From contig JAUZQP010000179.1 in the NCBI GenBank assembly GCA_030950965.1, forward strand, positions 1 to 5,390: 5,390 nt of DNA, written 5' to 3'. Of this stretch, positions 1-5,390 are shown one piece after another. Numbering within the stretch: position 1 is the first letter of the stretch; the number at the start of each line of letters is the position of its first letter. The notes under the pieces were generated by a model, which made no database searches, was not told the origin of the DNA, and saw only the letters and a list, made by a program, of their open reading frames with translations. The translations under genes and the position numbers were made by a program. The DNA is from Mariprofundaceae bacterium (GTDB lineage Bacteria; Pseudomonadota; Zetaproteobacteria; Mariprofundales; Mariprofundaceae).

Positions 1-397
1 CTATGATGTGATTATTATTGATACCGCAGGACGGGTGCAAAATGACCTAGGGCTGATGAATGAACTGGCTAAAGTGCGCCGCGTCATCACCAAAGCACAC
101 CCCGATGCACCGCATGAGGTATGGCAAGTCATCGATGCGGGCACAGGGCAAAATGCTATCGTACAAGTAGACCGCTTCCGTGAGGTAGCCGGTACTACGG
201 GGCTTATCGTCACCAAGCTGGATGGCACGGGAAAAGGCGGCATCGTGTTGCAATTGGCTGACCGTTACCGCCTACCGATTCGTTATATCGGCGTAGGTGA
301 AAGCTTGGAAGACCTTATGCCCTTTGATGCCGAAGCCTTTGTGGAGGGGTTGCTGCCAGAACAACCCCAAGAGGATGCACCCGATAAATCTAACTAA
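1..397 (+). CDS. ftsY: FtsY, signal recognition particle receptor GTPase (C-terminal fragment)
   Basis: This is the 3' part of ftsY, reading in frame from base 2; the 5' part lies outside the window, so the GTG at base 8 is not the start. About 131 residues are visible. FtsY is the SRP receptor: its GTPase (NG) domain pairs with Ffh and delivers ribosome-nascent-chain complexes to the Sec translocon at the inner membrane. Visible GTPase motifs are DTAGR (G3, bases 20-34), DAGTGQNA, TKLDGTGKGG (G4 plus the closing loop, from base 212) and IGVGE followed by DLMPFD. The TKLDGT form and the IGVGE..DLxPF ending are typical of FtsY; Ffh has TKLDGDARGG and a C-terminal M domain, which is absent here. 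The usual GTAKGG is GTGKGG, a mild change. A short acidic, proline-containing tail follows the G domain. The TAA stop (395-397) forms the first three bases of the direct repeat flanking the adjacent inverted-repeat element. Identification is firm. Confidence 0.96.
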   Translation, partial: YDVIIIDTAGRVQNDLGLMNELAKVRRVITKAHPDAPHEVWQVIDAGTGQNAIVQVDRFREVAGTTGLIVTKLDGTGKGGIVLQLADRYRLPIRYIGVGESLEDLMPFDAEAFVEGLLPEQPQEDAPDKSN

Positions 398-401
398 TCG
401 C
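395..401. repeat. Target-site duplication, left copy (TAATCGC)
   Basis: TAATCGC directly abuts the left inverted repeat and is identical to bases 508-514. It contains the TAA stop of ftsY. The preceding base C394 matches C507, so an 8-base duplication is equally possible. Confidence 0.75.
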
Positions 402-415
402 GGCATCCTTCATAT
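402..415 (+). repeat. Left terminal inverted repeat of the MITE-like element
   Basis: GGCATCCTTCATAT is the exact reverse complement of bases 494-507, with 14 of 14 positions matching. Symmetry stops at base 416 on the inner side. On the outer side the flanks switch to a direct repeat. Confidence 0.9.
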
Positions 416-493
416 CGTGATTTACACTTTTCGTGCTGAATACTATGTAGATAGCGGTTTATCTTAAAAAAAGTGTCAACTACTTTTGGCGTA

Positions 494-507
494 ATATGAA
501 GGATGCC
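494..507 (-). repeat. Right terminal inverted repeat of the MITE-like element
   Basis: ATATGAAGGATGCC mirrors bases 402-415 perfectly. Its outermost base, C507, is also the first base of the CTA triplet that forms the TAG stop of the minus-strand cyclic-nucleotide-binding gene. Confidence 0.9.
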
Positions 508-1748
508 TAATCGCTATACACCCCTCGTAGCAAAGCCCGTTGATTCATGGCATCTTCAATAGCCGTTGGTTTTTGACCTGCGCGCAAATCACTGATCGCT
601 TGTTGGTATGCCAGCATGCGGTCGGCGACGCGATAACGCAAATCATCATGAGCCGCATAAAATGCACGGTACTTAGCTTCTGGCCAGCGCATCACAATAC
701 TTTCGGACACAGCTCGAACAGAGAAACGGCGCACCTTTTCCAGCACGCCAATATCACCCAAAACATTACCGCATTTTGCTGTGTACACTAAATGCTCGTA
801 ACCATTGATATTGACATTAACCGCTAACCAACCCGAACGTACCACGTACATATCCAACGGCGTGCTTTCATCCTGTGTAAACAGGTTCTCACCACCGCTC
901 AGATGAACTGTTTCAAGTTGCGCACTCACTTCATGGCGTTCCTCATCGGTCAGTACATCAAAAAATTGCGTCAGGGCTAATTGCCGTTCCAACACATGTC
1001 CTTGGTAAAAGGCATCCAATTCACACATCACTTTAGGGTAGCTAGCGGTAATATTTTTTAAGACATCGTAGGGAACCACTGCCAATTCTGTAACACCGAT
1101 GGCAATCAAGTCAGCCGTACGTTCTTCCCCGCCCGTCAAGAACGGAACCTCCCCACACACCCCGCCCTCTACAATCGGCGACAGATCATAGGCTTGATCA
1201 TAGTCATCCACATGGGGAAGTATCCCACCCTTGGCGATTAAATAAAGAGCATCGGCAGTATCGCCGCTGCGTGCGATAAGCTCACCATCCTGATACGTTT
1301 TCACTTGAATTTGGGGCAATAAGTCATCAAAGGCATGATCACTGATTAAGGCAAAAAGATTGTGATGACGTAACGATACTTTCAGTTGATCATCGTCGGC
1401 TAACAGCGGCAAGCATGGTGAACTGTTATTGCTGCACTCATGGCGGCAACAGCTATACAGTTGACGGCACAAACGCTGTTCATGAGGGCGCAGGCGTTGG
1501 TAATGCTTTATCATCAGCACCGCTTGACCTATGTTTTTTTTATCCACATAAAACCGTGCCGCATGGGCATACCAATCGGCGGATGTCTCAGCATCCCCTG
1601 TTTGATCACTCAAATCAGCTGCCATCAGGCAAAATTCCATATTGGTCGGCTGTAAGCGTGCTAATTCACCAAAAGCGGTAGCGGCAGCAGGTAGATCCCC
1701 CCGCATAATGGATTCACGCGCCTGCGCTTGGTAATGTACTATTGACAT
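507..1748 (-). CDS. Tandem cyclic-nucleotide-binding-domain protein with helical (TPR-like) N-terminus
   Basis: This 413-residue soluble protein has no signal peptide or membrane segment. Residues 1-90 are alpha-helical with a TPR-like pattern (GDLPAAATAFGELARLQP, then a second A/W/Y-rich helix pair). A cysteine-rich linker follows (C94, C100, C101, C105, C112). Two CRP/PKA-type cNMP-binding beta-rolls occupy about residues 129-232 and 260-365, then a helical tail. The first phosphate-binding cassette keeps the canonical signature: G199-E200 and R210-T211-A212, with the same 11-residue spacing as GE..RSA in E. coli CRP. The second is degraded: G331-D332 replaces GE, the loop is shorter, and RRFSVRA replaces R-S/T-A. 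There is no DNA-binding helix-turn-helix, so it is not a CRP-type regulator; an adaptor or effector responding to cAMP, c-di-GMP or another ligand is inferred. The ATG start is supported by AAGGA 9 bases upstream. It is last in the minus-strand gene block. The precise function is unknown; the domain call is confident. Confidence 0.85.
   Translation of the reverse strand: MSIVHYQAQARESIMRGDLPAAATAFGELARLQPTNMEFCLMAADLSDQTGDAETSADWYAHAARFYVDKKNIGQAVLMIKHYQRLRPHEQRLCRQLYSCCRHECSNNSSPCLPLLADDDQLKVSLRHHNLFALISDHAFDDLLPQIQVKTYQDGELIARSGDTADALYLIAKGGILPHVDDYDQAYDLSPIVEGGVCGEVPFLTGGEERTADLIAIGVTELAVVPYDVLKNITASYPKVMCELDAFYQGHVLERQLALTQFFDVLTDEERHEVSAQLETVHLSGGENLFTQDESTPLDMYVVRSGWLAVNVNINGYEHLVYTAKCGNVLGDIGVLEKVRRFSVRAVSESIVMRWPEAKYRAFYAAHDDLRYRVADRMLAYQQAISDLRAGQKPTAIEDAMNQRALLRGVYSD
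508..514. repeat. Target-site duplication, right copy (TAATCGC)
   Basis: TAATCGC directly follows the right inverted repeat and is identical to bases 395-401. On the minus strand it encodes the final residues and most of the stop codon of the cyclic-nucleotide-binding gene. Confidence 0.75.
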
Positions 1749-1757
1749 GCTCTTTTA

Positions 1758-1762
1758 TCCTT
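1758..1762 (-). promoter_or_regulatory. Ribosome binding site of the cNMP-domain gene
   Basis: AAGGA on the minus strand lies 9 bases before the ATG at 1748. It sits in the 20-base gap after the upstream stop codon, supporting both the start choice and co-translation with the upstream gene. Confidence 0.6.
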
Positions 1763-1768
1763 GATGAT

Positions 1769-2215
1769 TCAGCCATCATCCACAGCGACTTCCACCACCA
1801 CAATCGTTACTTTAACTTTCATCGTGGGGTTGGAATTCGCCACTTCGACGGCTAAATCCAAATCCCCTTTGGGGTTATTCATACGGTACTCAAAACGATG
1901 GTTACCAAGGTGGAAGCTTCGTTTCTTTTTAATACTTTTTTCTTCCTCACCGTGCAAACGGATTAAATGAAAGGTGAGAGGAGTCATGGCTTGCGATAAT
2001 AGGGTGACATCATAAAATCCTGCGCGATTTGGAAGGTCAAAAAATTCACGCATATTTTGGTAGGGGGCAATCGTGATTTCACGGTAATACAGGTAGTCAT
2101 TTTCTTCTCCGGTGGCAGATGCCTCCGTCACACCAAGTACAAGCACCAAGAGTAATAACGTGAAGCATGTCAGCCGATGACAAACATCACGTAACAAACG
2201 TATCGCTTCAGACAT
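1769..2215 (-). CDS. Small predicted exported protein, function unknown
   Basis: I do not recognise this 148-residue protein. It begins with a classical signal peptide: basic n-region (RLLRDVCHR), hydrophobic core TCFTLLLLVLVLGV, and an ASA motif that predicts cleavage after A34. No cysteine is placed as in a lipobox, so a soluble periplasmic or secreted product is more likely than a lipoprotein. The mature part (about 114 residues) alternates hydrophobic and polar residues as in a small beta-sandwich, with a lysine-rich patch (KSIKKKR, about 93-99) and an ending of valine-rich strands then DDG. It has no cysteines after the signal. Start choice: two adjacent ATGs occur at 2218 and 2215. AAGGAG at 2227-2222 is only 3 bases from the first and 6 from the second, so 2215 is preferred. 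A longer in-frame start at 2287 would bury the signal peptide. It overlaps the response-regulator gene by 8 bases, implying translational coupling and a shared pathway, perhaps as an envelope sensor or output of that system. Confidence 0.75.
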   Translation of the reverse strand: MSEAIRLLRDVCHRLTCFTLLLLVLVLGVTEASATGEENDYLYYREITIAPYQNMREFFDLPNRAGFYDVTLLSQAMTPLTFHLIRLHGEEEKSIKKKRSFHLGNHRFEYRMNNPKGDLDLAVEVANSNPTMKVKVTIVVVEVAVDDG

Positions 2216-3632
2216 CATGTTCTCCTTCAAATAACAGGTCGTATTTATCACACAGGTAACGCATTTTATCTTTCGAGCGGTCACCAAATCCCAACCATCG
2301 CCCCGCTCGCGCCTTGATGTTTTTGTTGCGTTTCAATGCCTCCTCTAACAAACGCTTCTCAAAGTTTGCCAAGGCTTTATCAGCACGAATACCTGAATCA
2401 GGTAGGAGTTCAAACCATTGTTCCAAGGCATCATCCGTTAAAGAGTGGGCAGCGGCATGTTCCAGCGAAGGCAATACTTCAATCACAGTATCGTTCGCCA
2501 GCACCACGGCGCGCTCAATAATATTCTCTAATTCGCGCACATTACCTGGCCAGCTATAGCGCGTCATTTGCTCCATTGCCGCTGCTGAAAAAGCATCAAC
2601 ACGACGACCACATAAGGCCGACTTACGCAAACGAATACTTTCACTCAATACAGGAAGATCTTCTAAATGGTTGCGCAGCGGTGGCACACTGATCTCCAAC
2701 ACATTGATACGATAATACAGATCATCGCGAAAGGCGTTTTTACGCACCAAAACATCAAGGTCTTCTGTGGTCGAACAAAACAGACGAACATCACAACGAA
2801 TCAAAGATTCGCCACCCAGCCGCGAAAACTCACCGAATTCTAAAACACGCAATAACTTCGCTTGAATTGCCCGAGGTAGATCCGATATTTCATCAAGAAA
2901 CAGCGTGCCGCCACTGGCGCGCTCGAACCAACCGAGCTTACGTTTTTCTGCCCCAGGGAAGGCTCCCTTTTCATAGCCGAACAACTCACCTTCTAGGTGT
3001 TCCTCACTCATGGCAGCGCAGTTAATGGCAATAAAGGGCGCACGAAAACGCGCACTTTGTAGGTGTAATTGATTGGCAACCAGCTCTTTACCACTGCCTG
3101 TTTCACCGCGAATCAATACGCTGGATGGCGTGGCGGCGATATTGCTGATTTGCAAACGTAACACCTGCATAGCAGGGGACTCACCCAACAGTTGATGATT
3201 CACATGCAATTGCAGGGCGTGCTGCAACTCTTGTTCACGCAGTTGCGAGCTAAAGGTGGTAATACCACGATCAATGGCTTCGTGAACCTCTTCGGGGTCA
3301 AATGGCTTGCCGAAAAAATCTACCGCGCCCAATTCCATCGCCTGCTGGGTCAAACTCCGTTCATCATGCCCCGTAATCACCACCACCGGTGTTTCAGGGC
3401 TATCTTGCTGTAGCCGACGAAGATACGCCATACCGATCTGAGGGTTGTCAGGCTCAGGTGGCAGCGCAAGATCCAGCACCAACAAATCGACGCGATGCGA
3501 CGACAGGGCTTTATCCGCTACATCTAAAGAGCCAGCTTCCAACACTTGGTACTGACTTTTTAATAATAAACGTAAATTTAGGCGGTTGATTTCATTGTCA
3601 TCAACAATGAGTACGGTACGTTGAACATGCAC
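2208..3632 (-). CDS. NtrC-family response regulator (REC-AAA+-HTH) with altered GAFTGA loop
   Basis: This 474-residue regulator has the full NtrC-type layout. The receiver domain (about 1-125) carries acidic pair D11-D12, phospho-acceptor D54, T87 and K109, so it should be phosphorylatable. The AAA+ domain (about 148-380) has Walker A GETGSGKE (176-183), Walker B LFLDE (D247, E248), arginine-finger region FRDDLYYR (R302, R308) and the WPGNVRELEN sensor-II region (361-370). ATP binding and hydrolysis residues therefore look intact. The sigma54-contacting loop reads GAFPGA (223-228), with proline at the conserved threonine. The C-terminus (about 421-466) resembles a Fis-type helix-turn-helix (EALKRNKN..KARAGRWLGFGDRSK..MRYL..KYDLL) but is not a clean match. 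The start is GTG, supported by GGAG 7 bases upstream; no in-frame ATG fits better. The presumed partner kinase gene is immediately upstream and the exported-protein gene overlaps its 3' end. Resemblance to the PrsR regulators of PEP-CTERM/exopolysaccharide systems is possible but unproven. The family is sure; the regulon is unknown. Confidence 0.93.
   Translation of the reverse strand: MHVQRTVLIVDDNEINRLNLRLLLKSQYQVLEAGSLDVADKALSSHRVDLLVLDLALPPEPDNPQIGMAYLRRLQQDSPETPVVVITGHDERSLTQQAMELGAVDFFGKPFDPEEVHEAIDRGITTFSSQLREQELQHALQLHVNHQLLGESPAMQVLRLQISNIAATPSSVLIRGETGSGKELVANQLHLQSARFRAPFIAINCAAMSEEHLEGELFGYEKGAFPGAEKRKLGWFERASGGTLFLDEISDLPRAIQAKLLRVLEFGEFSRLGGESLIRCDVRLFCSTTEDLDVLVRKNAFRDDLYYRINVLEISVPPLRNHLEDLPVLSESIRLRKSALCGRRVDAFSAAAMEQMTRYSWPGNVRELENIIERAVVLANDTVIEVLPSLEHAAAHSLTDDALEQWFELLPDSGIRADKALANFEKRLLEEALKRNKNIKARAGRWLGFGDRSKDKMRYLCDKYDLLFEGEHDV
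2222..2227 (-). promoter_or_regulatory. Strong Shine-Dalgarno deciding the start of the exported-protein gene
   Basis: AAGGAG on the minus strand lies inside the last codons of the upstream response-regulator gene. It is 6 bases before ATG 2215 and 3 bases before ATG 2218. This favours the second ATG and rules against the much longer upstream start. Confidence 0.75.
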
Positions 3633-3639
3633 GTAGAAG

Positions 3640-3643
3640 CTCC
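3640..3643 (-). promoter_or_regulatory. Ribosome binding site supporting the GTG start of the response regulator
   Basis: GGAG on the minus strand is 7 bases upstream of the GTG at 3632. The receiver domain's first strand (TVLIVDD) starts a few residues later, as expected for the family. Confidence 0.65.
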
Positions 3644-3671
3644 AAAATAAAGGGTTGGAATCGGCTCTTAG

Positions 3672-3686
3672 CCTGAATTATTCAGG
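3672..3686. promoter_or_regulatory. Palindromic site CCTGAATTATTCAGG, candidate operator upstream of the response regulator
   Basis: This is a perfect 7+1+7 palindrome. Outward it continues as TA..TA after one mismatched pair (flanking bases 3669-3671 and 3687-3689). It lies in the 72-base gap between kinase and regulator, 40-54 bases upstream of the regulator's GTG. No T-run follows it on either strand, so it is not an intrinsic terminator; a protein-binding operator, possibly autoregulatory, is the inferred role. I saw no convincing -35/-10 or -24/-12 promoter next to it. Confidence 0.4.
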
Positions 3687-3704
3687 TTAGATGTGCCGTT
3701 CTCG

Positions 3705-5027
3705 TCATTCATCATTGCGGACATCCTGCCATAAAGGTAGGCGGATAATGAAGGTGGAACCTTTACCCTTCCCTTCGCTTTCGGCTCGTAATTCGCCACC
3801 TAAAGCTGCAATCATGCGTTGGCTGAGGTATAAACCAATACCCAAACCATGCGTTTTACTGCTTACAAAAAGGCGAAACAACTGATGCTCCACAAAGGCA
3901 GGTTCCATGCCGTAACCATGATCGCACACCGCAATGCGCAGCCAGCTATCGTCGATGGATAGTGATAACTGCAATAGGCCCTGTTTATCCATCGCTTGCA
4001 CAGCATTATCAAACAGATTATTCATCACACTCTCAAACAATGCAGCATCAATCATGGCCAAGCCAGACGCATCCAAGCGTTGCTCCACCTTGATGCCCTC
4101 TGGCCACAAATGATCACCCACCAATTGCTGCAACAGCTGCTGAACATCACAGGCTTTTAGCTGTGGATGAATGGGTGCATTCGGGTCAGCCATACGTTCC
4201 ATCACCGACTGCATACGCCCCACCACCTTGCGAATTGCATCGGTCATGCGGCGTATATCTTCCTCATCGAGTTTCCCCGAGTCCATATGATGCGCCAAAA
4301 ATGATAGATCATGGAGGCGATTTTTTAAATCATGAGAATGTAATTGCGCCGTCACCCGCACCAGGGAATCCAAGCGCGCTGCTGCCACCTGTTGCCGCGT
4401 TAAACGCGCATGCTCTAAACTCATGCCTGCAAAGCGTACAATGCTTTTGATGTTCTCCATCTCTTGGGCATCAGCCATCCAACCATCACGACGCGGACCG
4501 AGGTATAACACGGCATTCGTTTGGTGGTATTCCATCGGTAAAACAATTTCGTAAACATCGTCGCCACGCTGAGGATCCGGACTCCCTAGTGGGTAGCTAA
4601 ACATACGTCCATTTTCATCCAGCAGAATCGGCTGACGTTGAAAAATATCCGCCATGTGTTGCAACAAAGATGCTTCAATAGATTCTTCGGGGAGGCGTGC
4701 TAAATCACCTGCGCCAAGCTCCCTAATCGCCTGCAGGGTGTTGATGCGTTTACGGTAAAACAGTGCATCAATAAAGCGTTGTAAACCATGAACCATGGGC
4801 GAAAAAAACAGGGATGCGAGCAACGCTGCCAAAGCCATAGCCCAGACCGAAACCGAATGCCCTGTCACCGCATACCAACCTGATTCAGCCAGTACCAACA
4901 AAATATAAAACAATGCTAAGGCTGCCAACGTTGCCATAAAATAGACCACGGAGTGCATGAACCAATGAAGACTAGCGCGCAGTCGTTTAGAGCGAAGCAA
5001 GGTGGCAGAAGGCGTGTGCATCACCAT
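3705..5027 (-). CDS. Membrane sensor histidine kinase
   Basis: This 440-residue kinase is the likely partner of the response regulator that follows it. A basic N-terminus (RSKRLR) precedes two membrane helices (about 26-48 and 58-79) joined by only about 10 residues, so little is exposed to the periplasm. Next comes the FFSPMVHGLQRFIDALFYRKR segment often seen after membrane-embedded sensor modules, then a weak GAF-like region (about 100-210) and a coiled-coil-like linker. The phosphorylation helix carries H232 in SHDLKN, and the ATPase domain has an N-box (MNNLFDNAVQA, N337 and N341), G1 (D369-H-G-Y-G), an F-box (LFRLFVSSK) and G2 (HGLGIGLYL). All catalytic motifs look intact. The HDLKN box and overall plan recall PrsK-type kinases of exopolysaccharide/PEP-CTERM systems, but assignment to that family is inference. 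The ATG at 5027 directly follows the lptB stop (TAA-ATG, no gap). No Shine-Dalgarno is obvious, so translation probably depends on coupling to lptB. An ATG two codons further in (5021) is an alternative. Confidence 0.92.
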   Translation of the reverse strand: MVMHTPSATLLRSKRLRASLHWFMHSVVYFMATLAALALFYILLVLAESGWYAVTGHSVSVWAMALAALLASLFFSPMVHGLQRFIDALFYRKRINTLQAIRELGAGDLARLPEESIEASLLQHMADIFQRQPILLDENGRMFSYPLGSPDPQRGDDVYEIVLPMEYHQTNAVLYLGPRRDGWMADAQEMENIKSIVRFAGMSLEHARLTRQQVAAARLDSLVRVTAQLHSHDLKNRLHDLSFLAHHMDSGKLDEEDIRRMTDAIRKVVGRMQSVMERMADPNAPIHPQLKACDVQQLLQQLVGDHLWPEGIKVEQRLDASGLAMIDAALFESVMNNLFDNAVQAMDKQGLLQLSLSIDDSWLRIAVCDHGYGMEPAFVEHQLFRLFVSSKTHGLGIGLYLSQRMIAALGGELRAESEGKGKGSTFIIRLPLWQDVRNDE

Positions 5028-5390
5028 TTACATAGAAAAACCATCGCCCAAATAAAGGCGACGCGCATCAGGATGGTCAACGATCTGTTCTGGTGTGCCA
5101 TGAACAATGATTTCACCTGCGCTCATCAAGTAGGCACGTTCGCAAATACGTAGGGTATCACGTACATTATGGTCGGTAATCAATACCCCAATACCCCGTT
5201 CACGCAACCGTACGATAATCTGTTGAATATCTTCCACCGCAATCGGATCAACGCCCGCAAAGGGTTCATCCAGCAATAAAAAATGTGGGTGGGTCACCAA
5301 GGCGCGTGCTATTTCAGTACGTCGCCGTTGACCACCAGACAAGGTGTAGGCCTTTTGATGTTGCACATGCTCAACCCCCAAGTCCAACAG
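5028..5390 (-). CDS. lptB: LptB, LPS export ABC transporter ATPase (C-terminal fragment)
   Basis: This is the C-terminal half of LptB; the gene starts beyond the right edge and about 120 residues are visible. LptB is the cytoplasmic ATPase of the LptB2FGC complex that extracts lipopolysaccharide from the inner membrane and drives it across the periplasm. The visible motifs are the ABC signature LSGGQRRRTEIARAL, Walker B FLLLDEPFAGVD, and the H-loop in VLITDHNVRDTL. The ending ERAYLMSAGEII.HGTPEQI...RRLYLGDGF matches the characteristic LptB C-terminus, which in E. coli ends in YLGEDFRL. The DEPFAGVDPIAVEDI and DHNVR.TL.IC segments separate it from amino-acid-type (LivF/LivG) ATPases. In E. coli and many proteobacteria the next gene is rpoN; here a histidine kinase starts immediately at the stop codon, so the kinase is probably co-transcribed with LPS transport genes. 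Confidence 0.96.
   Translation of the reverse strand: MLDLGVEHVQHQKAYTLSGGQRRRTEIARALVTHPHFLLLDEPFAGVDPIAVEDIQQIIVRLRERGIGVLITDHNVRDTLRICERAYLMSAGEIIVHGTPEQIVDHPDARRLYLGDGFSM

Larger units (their letters stand above)
402..507. mobile_element. MITE-like non-coding insertion with 14-bp TIRs
   Basis: This 106-base AT-rich stretch begins GGCATCCTTCATAT and ends with its perfect reverse complement ATATGAAGGATGCC. It is bordered on both sides by the same 7 bases, TAATCGC (395-401 and 508-514). Exact terminal inverted repeats with abutting direct repeats are the hallmark of a transposed element with target-site duplication. It has no ORF of useful size, so it would be non-autonomous and need a transposase encoded elsewhere. 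Inside, TTTACACTTTT (421-431) is matched in inverted orientation by TTGACACTTTT (complement of 469-479) with one mismatch, a possible subterminal transposase site. The last base (C507) also supplies the first base of the neighbouring gene's stop codon, so the duplication could equally be 8 bases (CTAATCGC) with a 105-base element. I cannot assign it to an IS family from sequence alone. A long-stem bidirectional transcription signal is the alternative, but it would not explain the direct repeats. Confidence 0.8.

Noticed and set aside
448..479. Outward minus-strand promoter in the element (TTGACA at 479-474)
   Set aside because: The best -10-like hexamer (TATCTA at 453-448) is 20 bases away and there is nothing to transcribe in that direction except ftsY antisense.
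466..487. Weak intrinsic-terminator-like hairpin on the minus strand (AAAAGT stem, 7-base loop, then a run of 7 U)
   Set aside because: The stem is only 6 pairs, nearly all A/U, and lies inside the MITE-like element; too unstable to call as a terminator from sequence alone.
402..507. The 14-bp inverted repeat as a plain bidirectional transcription terminator
   Set aside because: The arms are 78 bases apart, no T-run follows either arm, and a terminator would not explain the identical flanking 7-mers.
1415..1681. Plus-strand open frames opposite the cNMP-domain gene
   Set aside because: They are shadows of the real minus-strand gene; no domain or RBS supports them.
2216..2287. Longer in-frame N-terminus for the exported protein starting at 2287
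   Set aside because: It would place a polar cysteine-containing extension before the signal peptide and overlap the regulator gene by about 80 bases. The strong SD at 2227-2222 points to ATG 2215 instead.
3633..3704. Sigma54 (-24/-12) promoter upstream of the regulator gene
   Set aside because: The only GGCAC on the minus strand here is not followed by a GC-type -12 element at the correct spacing.
4163..4450. Plus-strand open frame of 95 codons inside the kinase gene
   Set aside because: It is antisense to a clearly conserved histidine-kinase coding region, has a low-complexity proline-rich product and no supporting context.

Overview
The window comes from a Gram-negative, LPS-making bacterium, most likely a proteobacterium. 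The evidence is an lptB (LPS transport ATPase) fragment at the right edge and a proteobacterial-type ftsY fragment at the left edge. Base composition is moderate and intergenic space is small. I cannot name a genus; a gamma- or zetaproteobacterial source is only a guess.

Layout: the left 397 bases hold the C-terminal part of FtsY (SRP receptor GTPase) on the + strand. Everything else is on the - strand and reads from right to left: lptB (C-terminal half), a membrane histidine kinase, a REC-AAA+ response regulator of the NtrC type, a small predicted exported protein of unknown function, and a protein with two cyclic-nucleotide-binding-like domains. The lptB stop codon abuts the kinase start codon. 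A 72-base gap with a perfect 15-base palindrome separates kinase and regulator. Regulator and exported-protein genes overlap by 8 bases, and the exported-protein and cNMP-domain genes are 20 bases apart. This looks like one operon or two nested ones, with a possible second regulatory point just upstream of the regulator.

Between the convergent ends of ftsY and the cNMP-domain gene sits a 106-base non-coding element with perfect 14-base terminal inverted repeats. It is flanked by a perfect 7-base direct repeat (TAATCGC). This is the signature of a MITE-like insertion with target-site duplication. Removing the element and one repeat copy reconstructs an empty site at which the two genes overlapped tail to tail by 4 bases (CTAA). 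The insertion recreated both stop codons exactly.

Working hypothesis: the four-gene block is an envelope signalling module. The kinase phosphorylates the regulator, and the exported protein and cNMP-domain protein act as accessory sensor, output or effector. Two things make it unusual. The regulator's sigma54-contact loop reads GAFPGA instead of GAFTGA. The kinase also occupies the position directly after lptB where many proteobacteria carry rpoN (sigma54). No complete transposase, RNA gene or CRISPR array is visible, and no strong intrinsic terminator was seen.
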